DNA from: JANXQG01 sp963709175 | Lineage (GTDB): Bacteria; Planctomycetota; Planctomycetia; Pirellulales; Thermoguttaceae | Direction: 5' to 3' | DNA length: 64,000 nt | Assembly: GCA_963709175.1 (NCBI GenBank) | Contig: CAVPVK010000010.1 | Location: forward strand, 62,001 to 126,000 | Part shown: one piece after another, positions 47,994 to 56,853 of the stretch | Numbering within the stretch: position 1 is the stretch's first letter | Layout: every line of letters begins with the position of its first letter | Made by a program: the position numbers and the translations under genes | Notes under the pieces: generated by a model | Database searches by the model: none | Seen by the model: only the letters and a program-made list of their open reading frames with translations | Told to the model about the DNA's origin: nothing

Positions 47994-49655
47994 ATGGAAA
48001 ATCGACATGTCAACGCGATCGTGGTGGGGTCCGGGGCCGGCGGCGGCGTGGTCGCCAAAGAACTCGCCGTGGCCGGGCTTTCCGTCGTGCTCTTCGAGCG
48101 CGGACGATGGATTCCCTACGAAGAGCACGGCGACGATGAGCTGATGTCGCAACGCACCACGGTCCTGGGCAACGGCTATGGGCCCGACGATCTACGCTAT
48201 CGCCGAGTGGTGGTCGAGCCCAACGGCGCAACGCGTATCGTCGTGCCCAGTGACGGGGCCTACAACAACGTGGCCGCATGCGTCGGCAGCGGGACCGCCG
48301 TCTACGGGGCCATGGCCTGGCGCTTCATGCCGCAGGATTTCAAAATGCGATCGACGTACGGTCCGTCTGGCGGGCTCGACGGTCGAGGACTGGCCAATCA
48401 GCTACGACGACCTCGAACCTTGTTACGAGAAGGCGGAATGGGAGGTTGGCGTGTCGGGCGACGACAGCCAGAACCCATTCGCGCCGCCGCGCAAGAAGCC
48501 GCAACCGATGCCCCCCATGCAGTACAATACGGAGGGCGATCTACTGGAAGCGGCCGCGAAACGGTTGGGTTGGCATCCTTTTCCGATACCGATGCTCCGC
48601 AATTCAGTCCCCTACAACGGTCGGAGGGCGTGCGTGCACAGGAGCAACTGCGTCGGTTTCGCTTGCCCGATCGATGCCAAGAACGGCACGCAAAACACAG
48701 TGATTCCCGTCGCCCTGGCCACCGGCCATTGCGAGTTGCGGACGGAATCGGTCGTCAGCGAGATCAACGTCGACGACCACGGCCGTGCCAAGGGCGTGAA
48801 ATACTTCGACGCCGCCGGGCGGTTGCACGTCCAGACGGCCGACGTGGTCGTCGTTTCCGCTTCGGCCACCGAGACCGCCCGCTTGCTGCTGAACTCCCGC
48901 TCGAAATTGTTTCCCCACGGGGCAGGCAACAATAACGATTGGGTGGGGCGAAACCTGCAAGGGCCACGCCTACACGGGCGCCAACGGTTTGATCGACACG
49001 CTGCTTTACGACGGGCTTGGACCGGGGGCCTGCATCGCCTTCTGCGATTTCAATCACGGCAACCCGGGCATTCGCGGCGGCGGCCTGCTGGCCAACGAGT
49101 TCATCGCGCTGCCCTATACGTTTCACCCACATCCGGCCGCCGGGATCTCCGCGCTGGGGGCTGGCCCACAAGGACTTTCAGCGGCGCTGGTACAAGCACA
49201 CGATGCGGGTCATGGGGCCGGTCCAGGAGATGCCCGTCTTCGACGCCCGCGTTGAGGTCGATCCGACGGTCAAGGACCATTGGGGCATCCCGGTCGCGCG
49301 GCTTTCCGGCCAACGGCACCGCAGCGACATCGAAACGGCCAAGTTCCTCTCGAAAAAGGCCGAAACCCTGCTCAAGGAAGCGGGCGCCAAGCAGACCTCG
49401 ACCTGGGTGCCCGGCCTCGGGCTCAGCGGCGGCCAGCATCAGGCCGGCACTTGCCGCATGGGCAACGACCCAAAAACGTCGGTGACGAACCGTTACGGCC
49501 AGATCCACGAAATAGACAATCTCTTCGTGGCCGATGGAAGCCTGCACGTCACCAACGGCGGCTTCAATCCCTCGCTCACGATCATGGCGCTGGGTTATTG
49601 GGTGGGCGGTTACATTGCACGCGAGTGGAAAGGGACCCGCTTCCGCTCGACCTGA
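47994..49655 (+). CDS. GMC-family FAD dehydrogenase (gluconate 2-dehydrogenase-like large subunit, frame-broken)
   Basis: About 550 residues. The ATG at 47994 (MENRHVNAIVVGSGAGGG) starts the FAD-binding fold GSGAGGGVVAKELAVAGL, LFERGRWIP. The middle has ISYDDLEPCYEKAEWEVGVSG, CVHRSNCVGFACPIDAKN with a cysteine cluster, and VVVSASATETARLLL. The C-terminus has GLSGGQHQAGTCRMG with the family histidine and VADGSLHVTNGGFNPSLTIMAL. Indels near 48,370, 48,955 and 49,165 break it. Such enzymes oxidise sugar or sugar-acid hydroxyls and need a cytochrome subunit, which is not next to it. Substrate: unknown, perhaps sugar acids. Confidence 0.87.
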
Positions 49656-49675
49656 GATCAAGCGTCACAAAGCTT

Positions 49676-50020
49676 ATGGACAACCCCCTTGCCTCCGAAA
49701 TCGTCTGTCCCAAGTGCAATGCCCCGATTGCCGCAAGCGACAACTTCTGTCGTCAGTGTGGCACTCCGACAGCCACGGGCGCTGGCTCGTCGGGTGGAAC
49801 CCGAGGGGCGTGGTGGGAAAGCCCCTGGATCGTGTTGCCGCTGATCTTCGTCGTACTGGGGCCATTCGCATTGCCGCTGCTGTGGCGGAGTCGCTGCTTT
49901 AGCCGAGCTTGGAAAATTGTACTCTCGGTCCTCGTGGTAGGTATCGCCGCGTACGCCCTTTGGCAAATATGGTATATCTTTGACCAGGCATTGGCGCCGC
50001 TGCGGGACTTGAAATTCTAG
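49676..50020 (+). CDS. Zinc-ribbon membrane protein
   Basis: 114 residues starting at the ATG at 49676. A zinc ribbon (CPKCNAPIAASDNFCRQCG) is followed by two membrane helices (SPWIVLPLIFVVLGPFALPL and WKIVLSVLVVGIAAYALWQI). The family is unknown; planctomycetes have many such zinc-ribbon proteins. It lies 20 bases after the GMC gene and may be cotranscribed. It is convergent with the next gene, 38 bases away. Confidence 0.75.
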   Translation: MDNPLASEIVCPKCNAPIAASDNFCRQCGTPTATGAGSSGGTRGAWWESPWIVLPLIFVVLGPFALPLLWRSRCFSRAWKIVLSVLVVGIAAYALWQIWYIFDQALAPLRDLKF

Positions 50021-50058
50021 GCCGCCGGGTAGCAAATGTCGTCGAGATCCGGCCCGAG

Positions 50059-50463
50059 TCATAACGTGGCTCGTTTCTCGGCTGGCCGTCGGCCAAGCAG
50101 GAAATAGGTGGCGACAAACAATACGGCCGTCACCGCGTCGATCACCGTAAACGGCTTCCACATGCCGGGTATGCCGACCGCATACCAGTGCCAGCCGCTG
50201 ACGCCCACGTAGGCCACCTTCAAGAGAACGCAGTAAGGGATCAGATCCCGATGCCGCACCGGATCAAAAGCGATCCGCACCAGCATGATCGTAAAGATCA
50301 GGAGCAAGGCAGCTGGGAACTGCACGTAGCCAAAATGGTTCGGCGGTGGAACGTCGAATTGCTGAAACGGCCAGCCAGGCGCGATGAGAAATACCAGGCC
50401 CAAGAGACCATCGTACAAGGCCGCCAGGGCAAACAAAATCGGCATCCAGATCGGGGTTTTCAC
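50059..50463 (-). CDS. Small four-helix membrane protein, GTG start
   Basis: 134 residues from a GTG at 50463 (VKTPIWMPILFALAALYDG), whose first bases overlap the TGA of the radical SAM gene (GTGA). There are four hydrophobic segments: MPILFALAALYDGLLGLVFL, FPAALLLIFTIMLVRIAF, LLKVAYVGVSGWHWYAV and FTVIDAVTAVLFVATYFLL. No family recognised. The overlap says it is made with the radical SAM enzyme. Confidence 0.7.
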   Translation of the reverse strand: MKTPIWMPILFALAALYDGLLGLVFLIAPGWPFQQFDVPPPNHFGYVQFPAALLLIFTIMLVRIAFDPVRHRDLIPYCVLLKVAYVGVSGWHWYAVGIPGMWKPFTVIDAVTAVLFVATYFLLGRRPAEKRATL

Positions 50464-51789
50464 GATGTGGCCTCCAGCGGAAGGGAATTGCCGCGTCGAT
50501 ACTTGCGGGCGAATGTCTCGCGCCGCCACTTGCTCAACTCGTCGCCGTAAAGCGTCTTGGCCAGGCGGTGGAAGCCCGCTCGCAACTCTTCCGGGCTCAT
50601 GTTGCGGGGCCGATAATTCACATCGAACAGCGTGCAGCGCTGCCACTGGCCTTCGTGCAGCAAGCGGCCTTCGCCCTTCAGCCTGTCATAAAGCGGCGTG
50701 CCGGGAAAGGGCGTGAGGTAAGTAATCTGCACGTCGAACAGCTCCGTATCGATGACGAAGTCCAGCAGGTCGTCGAAGATTCGCGGCGTGTGCTCGTCCA
50801 GGCCCAGCACAAAGCAGCCGTTCACGCGGATGCCGTGCGACTGGATGCGGTAGATTGCGTCTTTGTACTCGGGCCAGCGTTTCCGTTTCCAATCGACCTT
50901 CATTTCCAGCCCCGCCAAACCGGCCTCGGTGGGGCTCTCCAGGCCGATCAGCACCTCGGCGCAACCGGCCTGCCGGGCCAAATCCAGCAACTCCTCGTCC
51001 TGATGCACGGAGAGGTCGGTCTCGGCGAACCAGCGGACGCGGCGTCCGGCCAATTCGGGCAGGAGCCGTTTCCAATACGAGCGGTTGACGAAGGCGTTGT
51101 CGTCGGCGAATTCCACAAACGGCCGCGGCCAGATCTCGCGGATGCGGTCGATCTCGGCCAGCACCCGCTCGACCGGCTTCTGTTTGTAGCGCGTCGTCAG
51201 CAGGATGGAACTGGCACAGAACTGCGCAGCGGAACGGGCAGCCGCGGCTGGCCTGCACAGTCAGCCGGTTGTATTTGGCGATATCCAGCAGGTGAAAGGC
51301 AGGCATTGGGCCATGGGCCAGATCGAACCGCCCATCGTCGCGATAGATCTTTTGCAGCCGACCCTGCTCGGCATCGCGGAGGAGCTCCGGCCAGACCGCC
51401 TCGCCTTCGCCCACCACGACGGCATCGGCATGACGGGCCGCCTCATCGGGCAGCGAGGTCACGTGCAGCCCACCCAGGACCACCGGCACCTTTCGCGCAC
51501 GGTAGCGGTCGGCCAGTTCGTAGCCCTCCTGCATCTGCGCGCTGAAGCTGGAGATGGCGACCAGGTCGAAGCGGTCGGGAAGCTCGCCCAACTTGCGGAT
51601 ATCGTCAACTTCGAGATATTCGCATTGATGTTCCGGCGGCGTGGCGCCGGCCAGAGTGAGCAGTCCCAGGCTGGGCAGCGAGGCGATGGTTTTGCTGCGC
51701 TCGACGAAGCCCGGCAGCGTCAGGCCGAGTTCCAACAGCTCGGCGTCGCAGGCGCGGATTCCGCTCATGGCAATCAGTCCGATTTTCAT
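50460..51789 (-). CDS. B12-binding-domain radical SAM protein (one frameshift)
   Basis: About 442 residues after patching. The N-terminal 180 residues form a cobalamin-binding-like domain (MKIGLIAMSGIRACDAELLE, PSLGLLTLAGATP, DLVAISSFSAQMQEGYELAD, VPVVLGGLHVTSLPDEAA, VVVGEGEAVWPELL). The radical SAM site reads SRGCPFRC-x-FC, so C-x3-C-x2-C is restored after one extra base near 51,228. Later are EFADDNAFVNRSYWKRLLPEL, RWFAETDLSV, EVLIGLESPTEAGL, VNGCFVLGLDEHTP and VQITYLTPFPGTPLYDRL, the usual order. Family members do methylations, ring rearrangements or other C-H chemistry. No substrate is evident; flanking small membrane proteins hint at a lipid or membrane-bound substrate. Confidence 0.85.
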
Positions 51790-52163
51790 CGCATGAGCCC
51801 CCGATAGACGATTTCTGCCGTGCCGATCATGAGGCCCAGCACGGGGATAAAGAACAACTGCCGGGCCGGCTTGTAGAATGCCGAGGCGGTGCAGACGGTG
51901 GGCATGGCGACGGCGCCCAGCAACATGGCGATCGAGCCCACCTGCAGGGGCGGACTGAGATGCAGCGCGGCGGCGGAGAGGGCGAAGAGGACATTGAGCA
52001 ATCCGGTTCCGATCAGCGAAATATGCCCCAACCGCAGCATCCGCCGCTGCCAGGAGGTGTATCCGCCCAGCCAATTATCGTTGTGGAAGAAAAGGCCAAG
52101 GCCCACGCCCGCAAGAAGTCCGGCCAGGACGGCGATCCAGCCGGCAATGAGGTTGATATCCAT
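51786..52163 (-). CDS. Small membrane protein upstream of the radical SAM gene
   Basis: 125 residues from ATG 52163 (MDINLIAGWIAVLAGLLAGV); upstream codons in the same frame look non-coding, so this start is chosen. Four hydrophobic segments are visible: LIAGWIAVLAGLLAGVGLGLFF, LRLGHISLIGTGLLNVLFALS, VGSIAMLLGAVAMPTVC and QLFFIPVLGLMIGTAEIVYR. A histidine lies in the second. The stop overlaps the radical SAM start (ATGA). No family recognised. Confidence 0.7.
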   Translation of the reverse strand: MDINLIAGWIAVLAGLLAGVGLGLFFHNDNWLGGYTSWQRRMLRLGHISLIGTGLLNVLFALSAAALHLSPPLQVGSIAMLLGAVAMPTVCTASAFYKPARQLFFIPVLGLMIGTAEIVYRGLMR

Positions 52164-52370
52164 GATAGAACTCCAAGGGTTCCTTCGTAGTTCCGGCTCT
52201 AGCCGATCTTCACCCGCGCACCATTTCCGCCAGCCGGGTAGTAATTTGTGGCTGGCATGCGTTAAACCCGGCGTTGCCGCGTTAGGCACGATTGTACTGC
52301 TTTCCACACCGGGCGTGCTATCAAGCAGGCGTGGTGCTGCGGCCGATATAACGACCCTCGGTGCCTGTCC

Positions 52371-55300
52371 TCACTCAAACCCCAGCCACCCAAACCCTTC
52401 CGGTGCAACTTTCGGCCCCGCGGGCTTGGTCCACGATTGAAAGCCCACACCGGGCACCGTCCGCTGCACGCCCAGGGCCCAGACCGTCTTACCGGGCACG
52501 ATCGCGGCCCTCAGTTCAGACAGCGGAAGCGCCGCCTCCACTGTCCATACGCCGTCGGTCGTTTGCGCGGCGACGAACCACTTGGGGTTCCAACTCCGGT
52601 CGCTGCACGCGGCGTCGGCCGCCCAGCCGCGATGGTCGATCGTCAGGTGGTAATAGGTCGCATAGTCGCGATCGGGATCGAGGAAGATGTCAACGCGGTC
52701 GTGCTCGGAAAGATCCGGATCGCGCTGCCGCCGCTGGCTTGTGGCTTCATAGTGGGCCCCTGGGGCCTGGCGACACTCGATCGCCACGTAGAGATACTGC
52801 TTGTCGTGGGCCAGCATCACTCGCGCTGGCCAGTCGCGATCGTCGCCCAATGGACTTGCCAGCGAGATCGGCCGGCACTGCTTCCAAAGGGCCTCGTCCA
52901 GGCGGCCGTCGAGATGCGGGCGCTGCTCCACCGCCACGCATGCCGCCAATGGCTTGGGCGCCGGCCCCTTGCGGTCCAATAACCACGTCTCGCCTTGGGC
53001 GCAGGCGCACCAGGCATCGCGATCGACGCCGCCGGAATCGAGGGCGTAGAGTCGCTCGGCCAGCGCGGCTTTGTCCAGTCGGCGATAGACGGCCGCCAAC
53101 GGGTAGCGCACCGCCGGCGCGGCGAATAGCTGGGGTTGATTGCTTTCGATTTCGCGGGCCAGGACCATCGCTTCCTCGGCACGCGATTTCTCGCGCGATG
53201 CTGCGTGGTCGCCAGACGGCGGGTCTTTCGTCGAAGTGACCGTCGCGAACGGATCTTCGCTCGCCGCCAGGTATTGCAACCGCCAGGTTAAGGACCAGCG
53301 GGCGAGCGGATCGTAAGGGTAGCGCTGGATGAGCAGCGCCAAGGCCTTGTCGGCCAGATCCCAGCGGCCGCAGTGCATTAGGCGCTGGGCAATGCGAAAA
53401 GTCATGATCGCCGCTGCCGAGGCGTCAATGCCGCCCGGAAGCGCGTCGCCCTTTGCTAGTCGGTCGATCACGGACTGGGGATCGCTTTCGAGCTGCTGAA
53501 GCACCGCCTGCACCTGCCGCCCCTGGGCCAGGCCGTCCAGAGGACTGCTAAAACCACTGTCGGCGTCCGACGCGCGGCGGCGGGAGGCGACATTGGCCGA
53601 TGCAAGCCCCGCCATGATATCGAAGCGATTCGCCAGCTCGCCCACGCGCAATGGCCGAACCCCGCCCTCATTTCCGTTTGCACTTACGGAGGTCAAGGGG
53701 GCCATTGATTCGCCGGCGACCAGCTCCACACGGATCACGGCCGCGCTGTCTTGATATTCGCCGTCCAAAAGACCCCAAGCAGGCAAAGCGGCGTCGGCCC
53801 AGGTTTCTCCAAGAGCGTTGGACCAGTCAGCGGCGGCCAGGGCAATCTTTCCAAAAGCCCTTTCGCCCTGACGGGAGCCAGCTGCTGTGACAATGCACAC
53901 CCGCTCAACCTTCCATGCCTCGCAGCCGGCCGTTCGCAGCGAGTCGCGGAGGAATACCGGGTCGGCGGACAGCTTGACCGCGGCCAAAGCCGTCTGCCGG
54001 ACGATCTGCGAAAGACCATCGGAGGTGCGGCCAGCGGGCACCAGAATTACACTCGGCCGCCAGATACAAATTTGCCGAACGATATGCAGCAAGAGGGCGT
54101 CGGACACACCTGCCGTAGCGAGGGTGTCCCGTCCGCGTTCTGGATCGCTGACAGGCGAGGCGCCTGCACTACCCCATCTCGCGACGACCGCCGCGGGAAG
54201 CAGCAACTCGCTTGGGCGCGCCGGAAATCTCCAGGTCGTCTCGCCCGCCGAACCGCCGACGAGCAGCATGGCCTGGTGCAAGCGGTCGGCAAGCGGCACG
54301 TCGTCGCGCGGAACGCTCTCAGTATCATCGCGGCCCAGAACCTCGGCGACTCCCAAGTAACCTTGATCCTTGCAGACCCGGGCGAGCAACTCCAGCGGCA
54401 GGTCTTGAGCCGCACCGGCTACCGCCATCACGGCTGCGCGAGCCCCGCCGGCTCGTTGACGCTTCCAACTTCGGCCGCCGTCGTTAGTGGCAAGGATCAG
54501 CCCCAATTGGCCGACGGCCCAACCGTGCAGGTCGTCGGCAAAGGTGATGGCGGTGAGCGGCAAGGTGCTTCCGGTCGGCAAGGCGGACCAAGATCGGCCG
54601 GCGTCGGGCGTAAAAAAGACGCGGCTGCCGGGACTGCCGACAATCCAGCATTTTGCCCCGCGAACGGCCATTGCCGCGAAATCGAAGATCGCCGCGCCGG
54701 GCGGCAACGCACCCAACGGCGGCCGCCATGAACGGCCGGCGTCGCCCGTCAGGGCGATCCAGCCGCCATCGCCAACCAGCCAGCCGTAGGCGGATGGAAC
54801 GACCTGCATCCCGTGTACGGCCGGGAAGCAGTTTCCAATCCGCGGATTGCGACAAAACTCACCGTCGCCGATTGTTGCTGTGAGTCCCAGTGCCCCGCCC
54901 AGGATGGCGCGGCGGGTGTCGAAGAAATCGCCGGTCAACAATTGACGGGAGCCCCCACCGCAGGCCGGTTGCCAACTGCGGCCGGCGTCGCGCGTGGTAA
55001 AAATCCCGCCGGGGAACATGGCCGAGGGACAGCCGACGGCCCAACCGCGGCGGTCCGTCAGGAAGCGGATTTTGCGGAGCGCCGGGACCATCGCCGGTTC
55101 CCGCAACCAAGATGCACCGCCGTCGCGGGTGCTCAGCACCAGCCCGGTGCTGTCGTGCAGGTAGGGAAACGCCATGCCGCCGGCGGCCCAGCCGATGCGG
55201 GCGTCAACGAAACAGACAGACGTGAGCGTGCAGGTCACGCCCGAGGCCTGCGGCGACCAATGCTGCCCGCCGTCGTCGGTGTGCAGGATCACGCCAAAAT

Positions 55301-55535
55301 CGCCCACCGCCCAGCCGTGCTGCGGGTCGGTGAAGGAAACGTCGCAGAGCCGCGCATCGTCCGGTTGCATGCGACGGGCGGGCGGATCGATCCCCTGGAG
55401 AGTGGGGACGGGTGCCCCGGGCACCATGCTTTTCCGCTGCGGTCGCGCCGCAACCGGCGCATCATCTTTGGAAACATAGGGCGATTGGGCAATCGGCAAC
55501 GTGGCCAAGATGCAGAGAAGGGTGGATGCCGGCAT
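52371..55535 (-). CDS. Secreted BNR/YCF48-like propeller protein with C-terminal CBM9-like domain
   Basis: 1,054 residues. The ATG at 55535 gives a signal peptide (MPASTLLCILATLPIAQS). Residues about 60-370 are tandem propeller units with the BNR/YCF48 pattern: GWAVGDFGVILHTDDGGQHW, GLVLSTRDGGASW, GGIFTTRDAGRSW, GWIALTGDAGRSW, GSRVFFTPDAGRSW and GLILATNDGGRSW. The middle 450 residues (about 380-830) are a helical region I cannot name, with AMVLAREIESNQPQLF and a TPR-like stretch. The C-terminal 200 residues (AVEQRPHLDGRLDEALWKQC, RVMLAHDKQYLYVAIEC, DRVDIFLDPDRDYATYYHLT, WTVEAALPLSEL) are a CBM9/DOMON-like sugar-binding domain. YCF48/HCF136 proteins help photosystem assembly, but here the role is unknown. 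Confidence 0.78.
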   Translation of the reverse strand: MPASTLLCILATLPIAQSPYVSKDDAPVAARPQRKSMVPGAPVPTLQGIDPPARRMQPDDARLCDVSFTDPQHGWAVGDFGVILHTDDGGQHWSPQASGVTCTLTSVCFVDARIGWAAGGMAFPYLHDSTGLVLSTRDGGASWLREPAMVPALRKIRFLTDRRGWAVGCPSAMFPGGIFTTRDAGRSWQPACGGGSRQLLTGDFFDTRRAILGGALGLTATIGDGEFCRNPRIGNCFPAVHGMQVVPSAYGWLVGDGGWIALTGDAGRSWRPPLGALPPGAAIFDFAAMAVRGAKCWIVGSPGSRVFFTPDAGRSWSALPTGSTLPLTAITFADDLHGWAVGQLGLILATNDGGRSWKRQRAGGARAAVMAVAGAAQDLPLELLARVCKDQGYLGVAEVLGRDDTESVPRDDVPLADRLHQAMLLVGGSAGETTWRFPARPSELLLPAAVVARWGSAGASPVSDPERGRDTLATAGVSDALLLHIVRQICIWRPSVILVPAGRTSDGLSQIVRQTALAAVKLSADPVFLRDSLRTAGCEAWKVERVCIVTAAGSRQGERAFGKIALAAADWSNALGETWADAALPAWGLLDGEYQDSAAVIRVELVAGESMAPLTSVSANGNEGGVRPLRVGELANRFDIMAGLASANVASRRRASDADSGFSSPLDGLAQGRQVQAVLQQLESDPQSVIDRLAKGDALPGGIDASAAAIMTFRIAQRLMHCGRWDLADKALALLIQRYPYDPLARWSLTWRLQYLAASEDPFATVTSTKDPPSGDHAASREKSRAEEAMVLAREIESNQPQLFAAPAVRYPLAAVYRRLDKAALAERLYALDSGGVDRDAWCACAQGETWLLDRKGPAPKPLAACVAVEQRPHLDGRLDEALWKQCRPISLASPLGDDRDWPARVMLAHDKQYLYVAIECRQAPGAHYEATSQRRQRDPDLSEHDRVDIFLDPDRDYATYYHLTIDHRGWAADAACSDRSWNPKWFVAAQTTDGVWTVEAALPLSELRAAIVPGKTVWALGVQRTVPGVGFQSWTKPAGPKVAPEGFGWLGFE

Positions 55536-55664
55536 AAACGACCCTATCGGTTGAAGCGTCCGTAGCAGAAACGCCACGGTCCCAAAACTTCTTCGTGGCC
55601 GTTGATTGTATCAAAAGGGGGGAATCCGCCTCCAGGCCAGTCTTCTCCGCAGCGGGTTGCGTGG

Positions 55665-55670
55665 TATAAT
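55665..55670 (+). promoter_or_regulatory. -10 box upstream of the BI-1 gene
   Basis: A perfect TATAAT lies 45 bases before the ATG at 55716, in the divergent gap 55,536-55,715. The -35 position (55642-55647, CTTCTC) is poor. Confidence 0.4.
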
Positions 55671-55715
55671 TGAAGATTAGAAATACATTATCACTGGTGT
55701 CAACTAGAGGGATAT

Positions 55716-56426
55716 ATGAGCTACGCACAGAACCCGTACAGCCGACTTGGGGATTTCGCCGCTTTGGCGGCCGCTGACGAGCGTTCCACCTTTATCACCA
55801 AGACTTATCTGCACCTGGCCGGCGCTATTGGCCTGTTCACCATCCTTGAAGCAGTGATACTCAATAGCCCGATTGCCCCTGCCCTGATGGAATTGGCGAT
55901 GGGCCGGCTGGGCTGGCTGATCATCATCGGGGCGTTCATGCTCGTTAGCGTGGTGGCCTCGAATTGGGCGGTTTCCGCGGTCAGTCCGGGGATACAATAC
56001 GCAGGCTTGGGGCTATATGTATTGGCCGAGGCGGTGATATTCGCGCCGCTTCTCTATATTGCCAATCACGTCGATCCGTCGGTCATCCCGTCGGCCGCGG
56101 TAACCACACTCGTTCTTTTCGGCGGTTTGACGGCAGCCGTGTTTATTACGCGCAAGGATTTTTCCTTCCTGCGGACTTTCCTGGTCTTCGGCGGCTTTGC
56201 CGCCATGGGCTTTATTTTGGTTGCCATCCTCTTCGGCTTGCAGCTTGGCGCAATTTTCTTTTACGCCATTATCGCCCTGGCCTGTGGTTACATCCTTTAC
56301 GACACGTCGAATGTCCTGCACCACTACCGCGTCGGTCAGCACGTGGCGGCCGCGCTGGCGCTGTTCGCCTCGGTGGCCTTGCTGTTTTACTACCTCGTGA
56401 TGTTATTCCTGTCGCGGCGCGATTGA
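55716..56426 (+). CDS. Bax inhibitor-1 / YccA family membrane protein
   Basis: 236 residues with seven hydrophobic segments: TYLHLAGAIGLFTILEAVIL, LGWLIIIGAFMLVSVVAS, IQYAGLGLYVLAEAVIFAPL, VTTLVLFGGLTAAVFI, TFLVFGGFAAMGFILVAIL, GAIFFYAIIALACGYILYDTSN and HVAAALALFASVALLFYYLV. The C-terminal ILYDTSNVLHHY is the family's conserved Asp/Tyr motif of helix 6-7, ending FLSRRD. Bacterial members are thought to be proton/calcium leak channels. The stop overlaps the next gene (ATG at 56426). Confidence 0.93.
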   Translation: MSYAQNPYSRLGDFAALAAADERSTFITKTYLHLAGAIGLFTILEAVILNSPIAPALMELAMGRLGWLIIIGAFMLVSVVASNWAVSAVSPGIQYAGLGLYVLAEAVIFAPLLYIANHVDPSVIPSAAVTTLVLFGGLTAAVFITRKDFSFLRTFLVFGGFAAMGFILVAILFGLQLGAIFFYAIIALACGYILYDTSNVLHHYRVGQHVAAALALFASVALLFYYLVMLFLSRRD

Positions 56427-56844
56427 TGCCTGACGAACCGATTGCCGATGTGGTTTCGGAAGGCCCGCCGGGCGAAGAGGAGATCGAACCAACGTTCGAT
56501 CTTTCGATCTTCATCGAGCAGCAGGGTATTCTCTGCGAGTTTCGTTGCGACGGCCGCAACCAACAGTGGACGGTGCCGAAAACGGTCGTCCGCCGCCCGC
56601 ACAAGGCCATGTCGATCGATCACGTTTTCGACCTTCTGGCGCGGGTCCGATCGTCGGATACTTGCTCCGCGAAGCGGTAACCAACGAACCCGACTATCTA
56701 ATGGTGCCCCGCGCCGTGAACGCCTTGATCGAGCGCGTGACGAAGGCCCTTCGCCAGGCTCACAAGGCGGCGCAGAAAGCCAACACCGCCGCGGAGGCGC
56801 TTTCCGGTGAAAGTGGCGGGCCTCGGTTCCCGCAGGCTCGATGA
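56426..56844 (+). CDS. Conserved-looking small hypothetical protein coupled to BI-1 (one frameshift)
   Basis: About 139 residues after patching near 56,640: MPDEPIADVVSEGPPGEEEI, TFDLSIFIEQQGILCEFRCD, GRNQQWTVPKTVVRRPHKAM, HVFDLLAR then GPIVGYLLREAVTNEPDYLM and a basic coiled-coil tail (VNALIERVTKALRQAHKAAQ). No known domain. Soluble, acidic N-terminus, basic C-terminus. Its ATG overlaps the BI-1 stop by one base, so it is almost surely translated with it. It is convergent with the next gene, nine bases away. Confidence 0.6.
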
Positions 56845-56853
56845 CTCCCGCTG

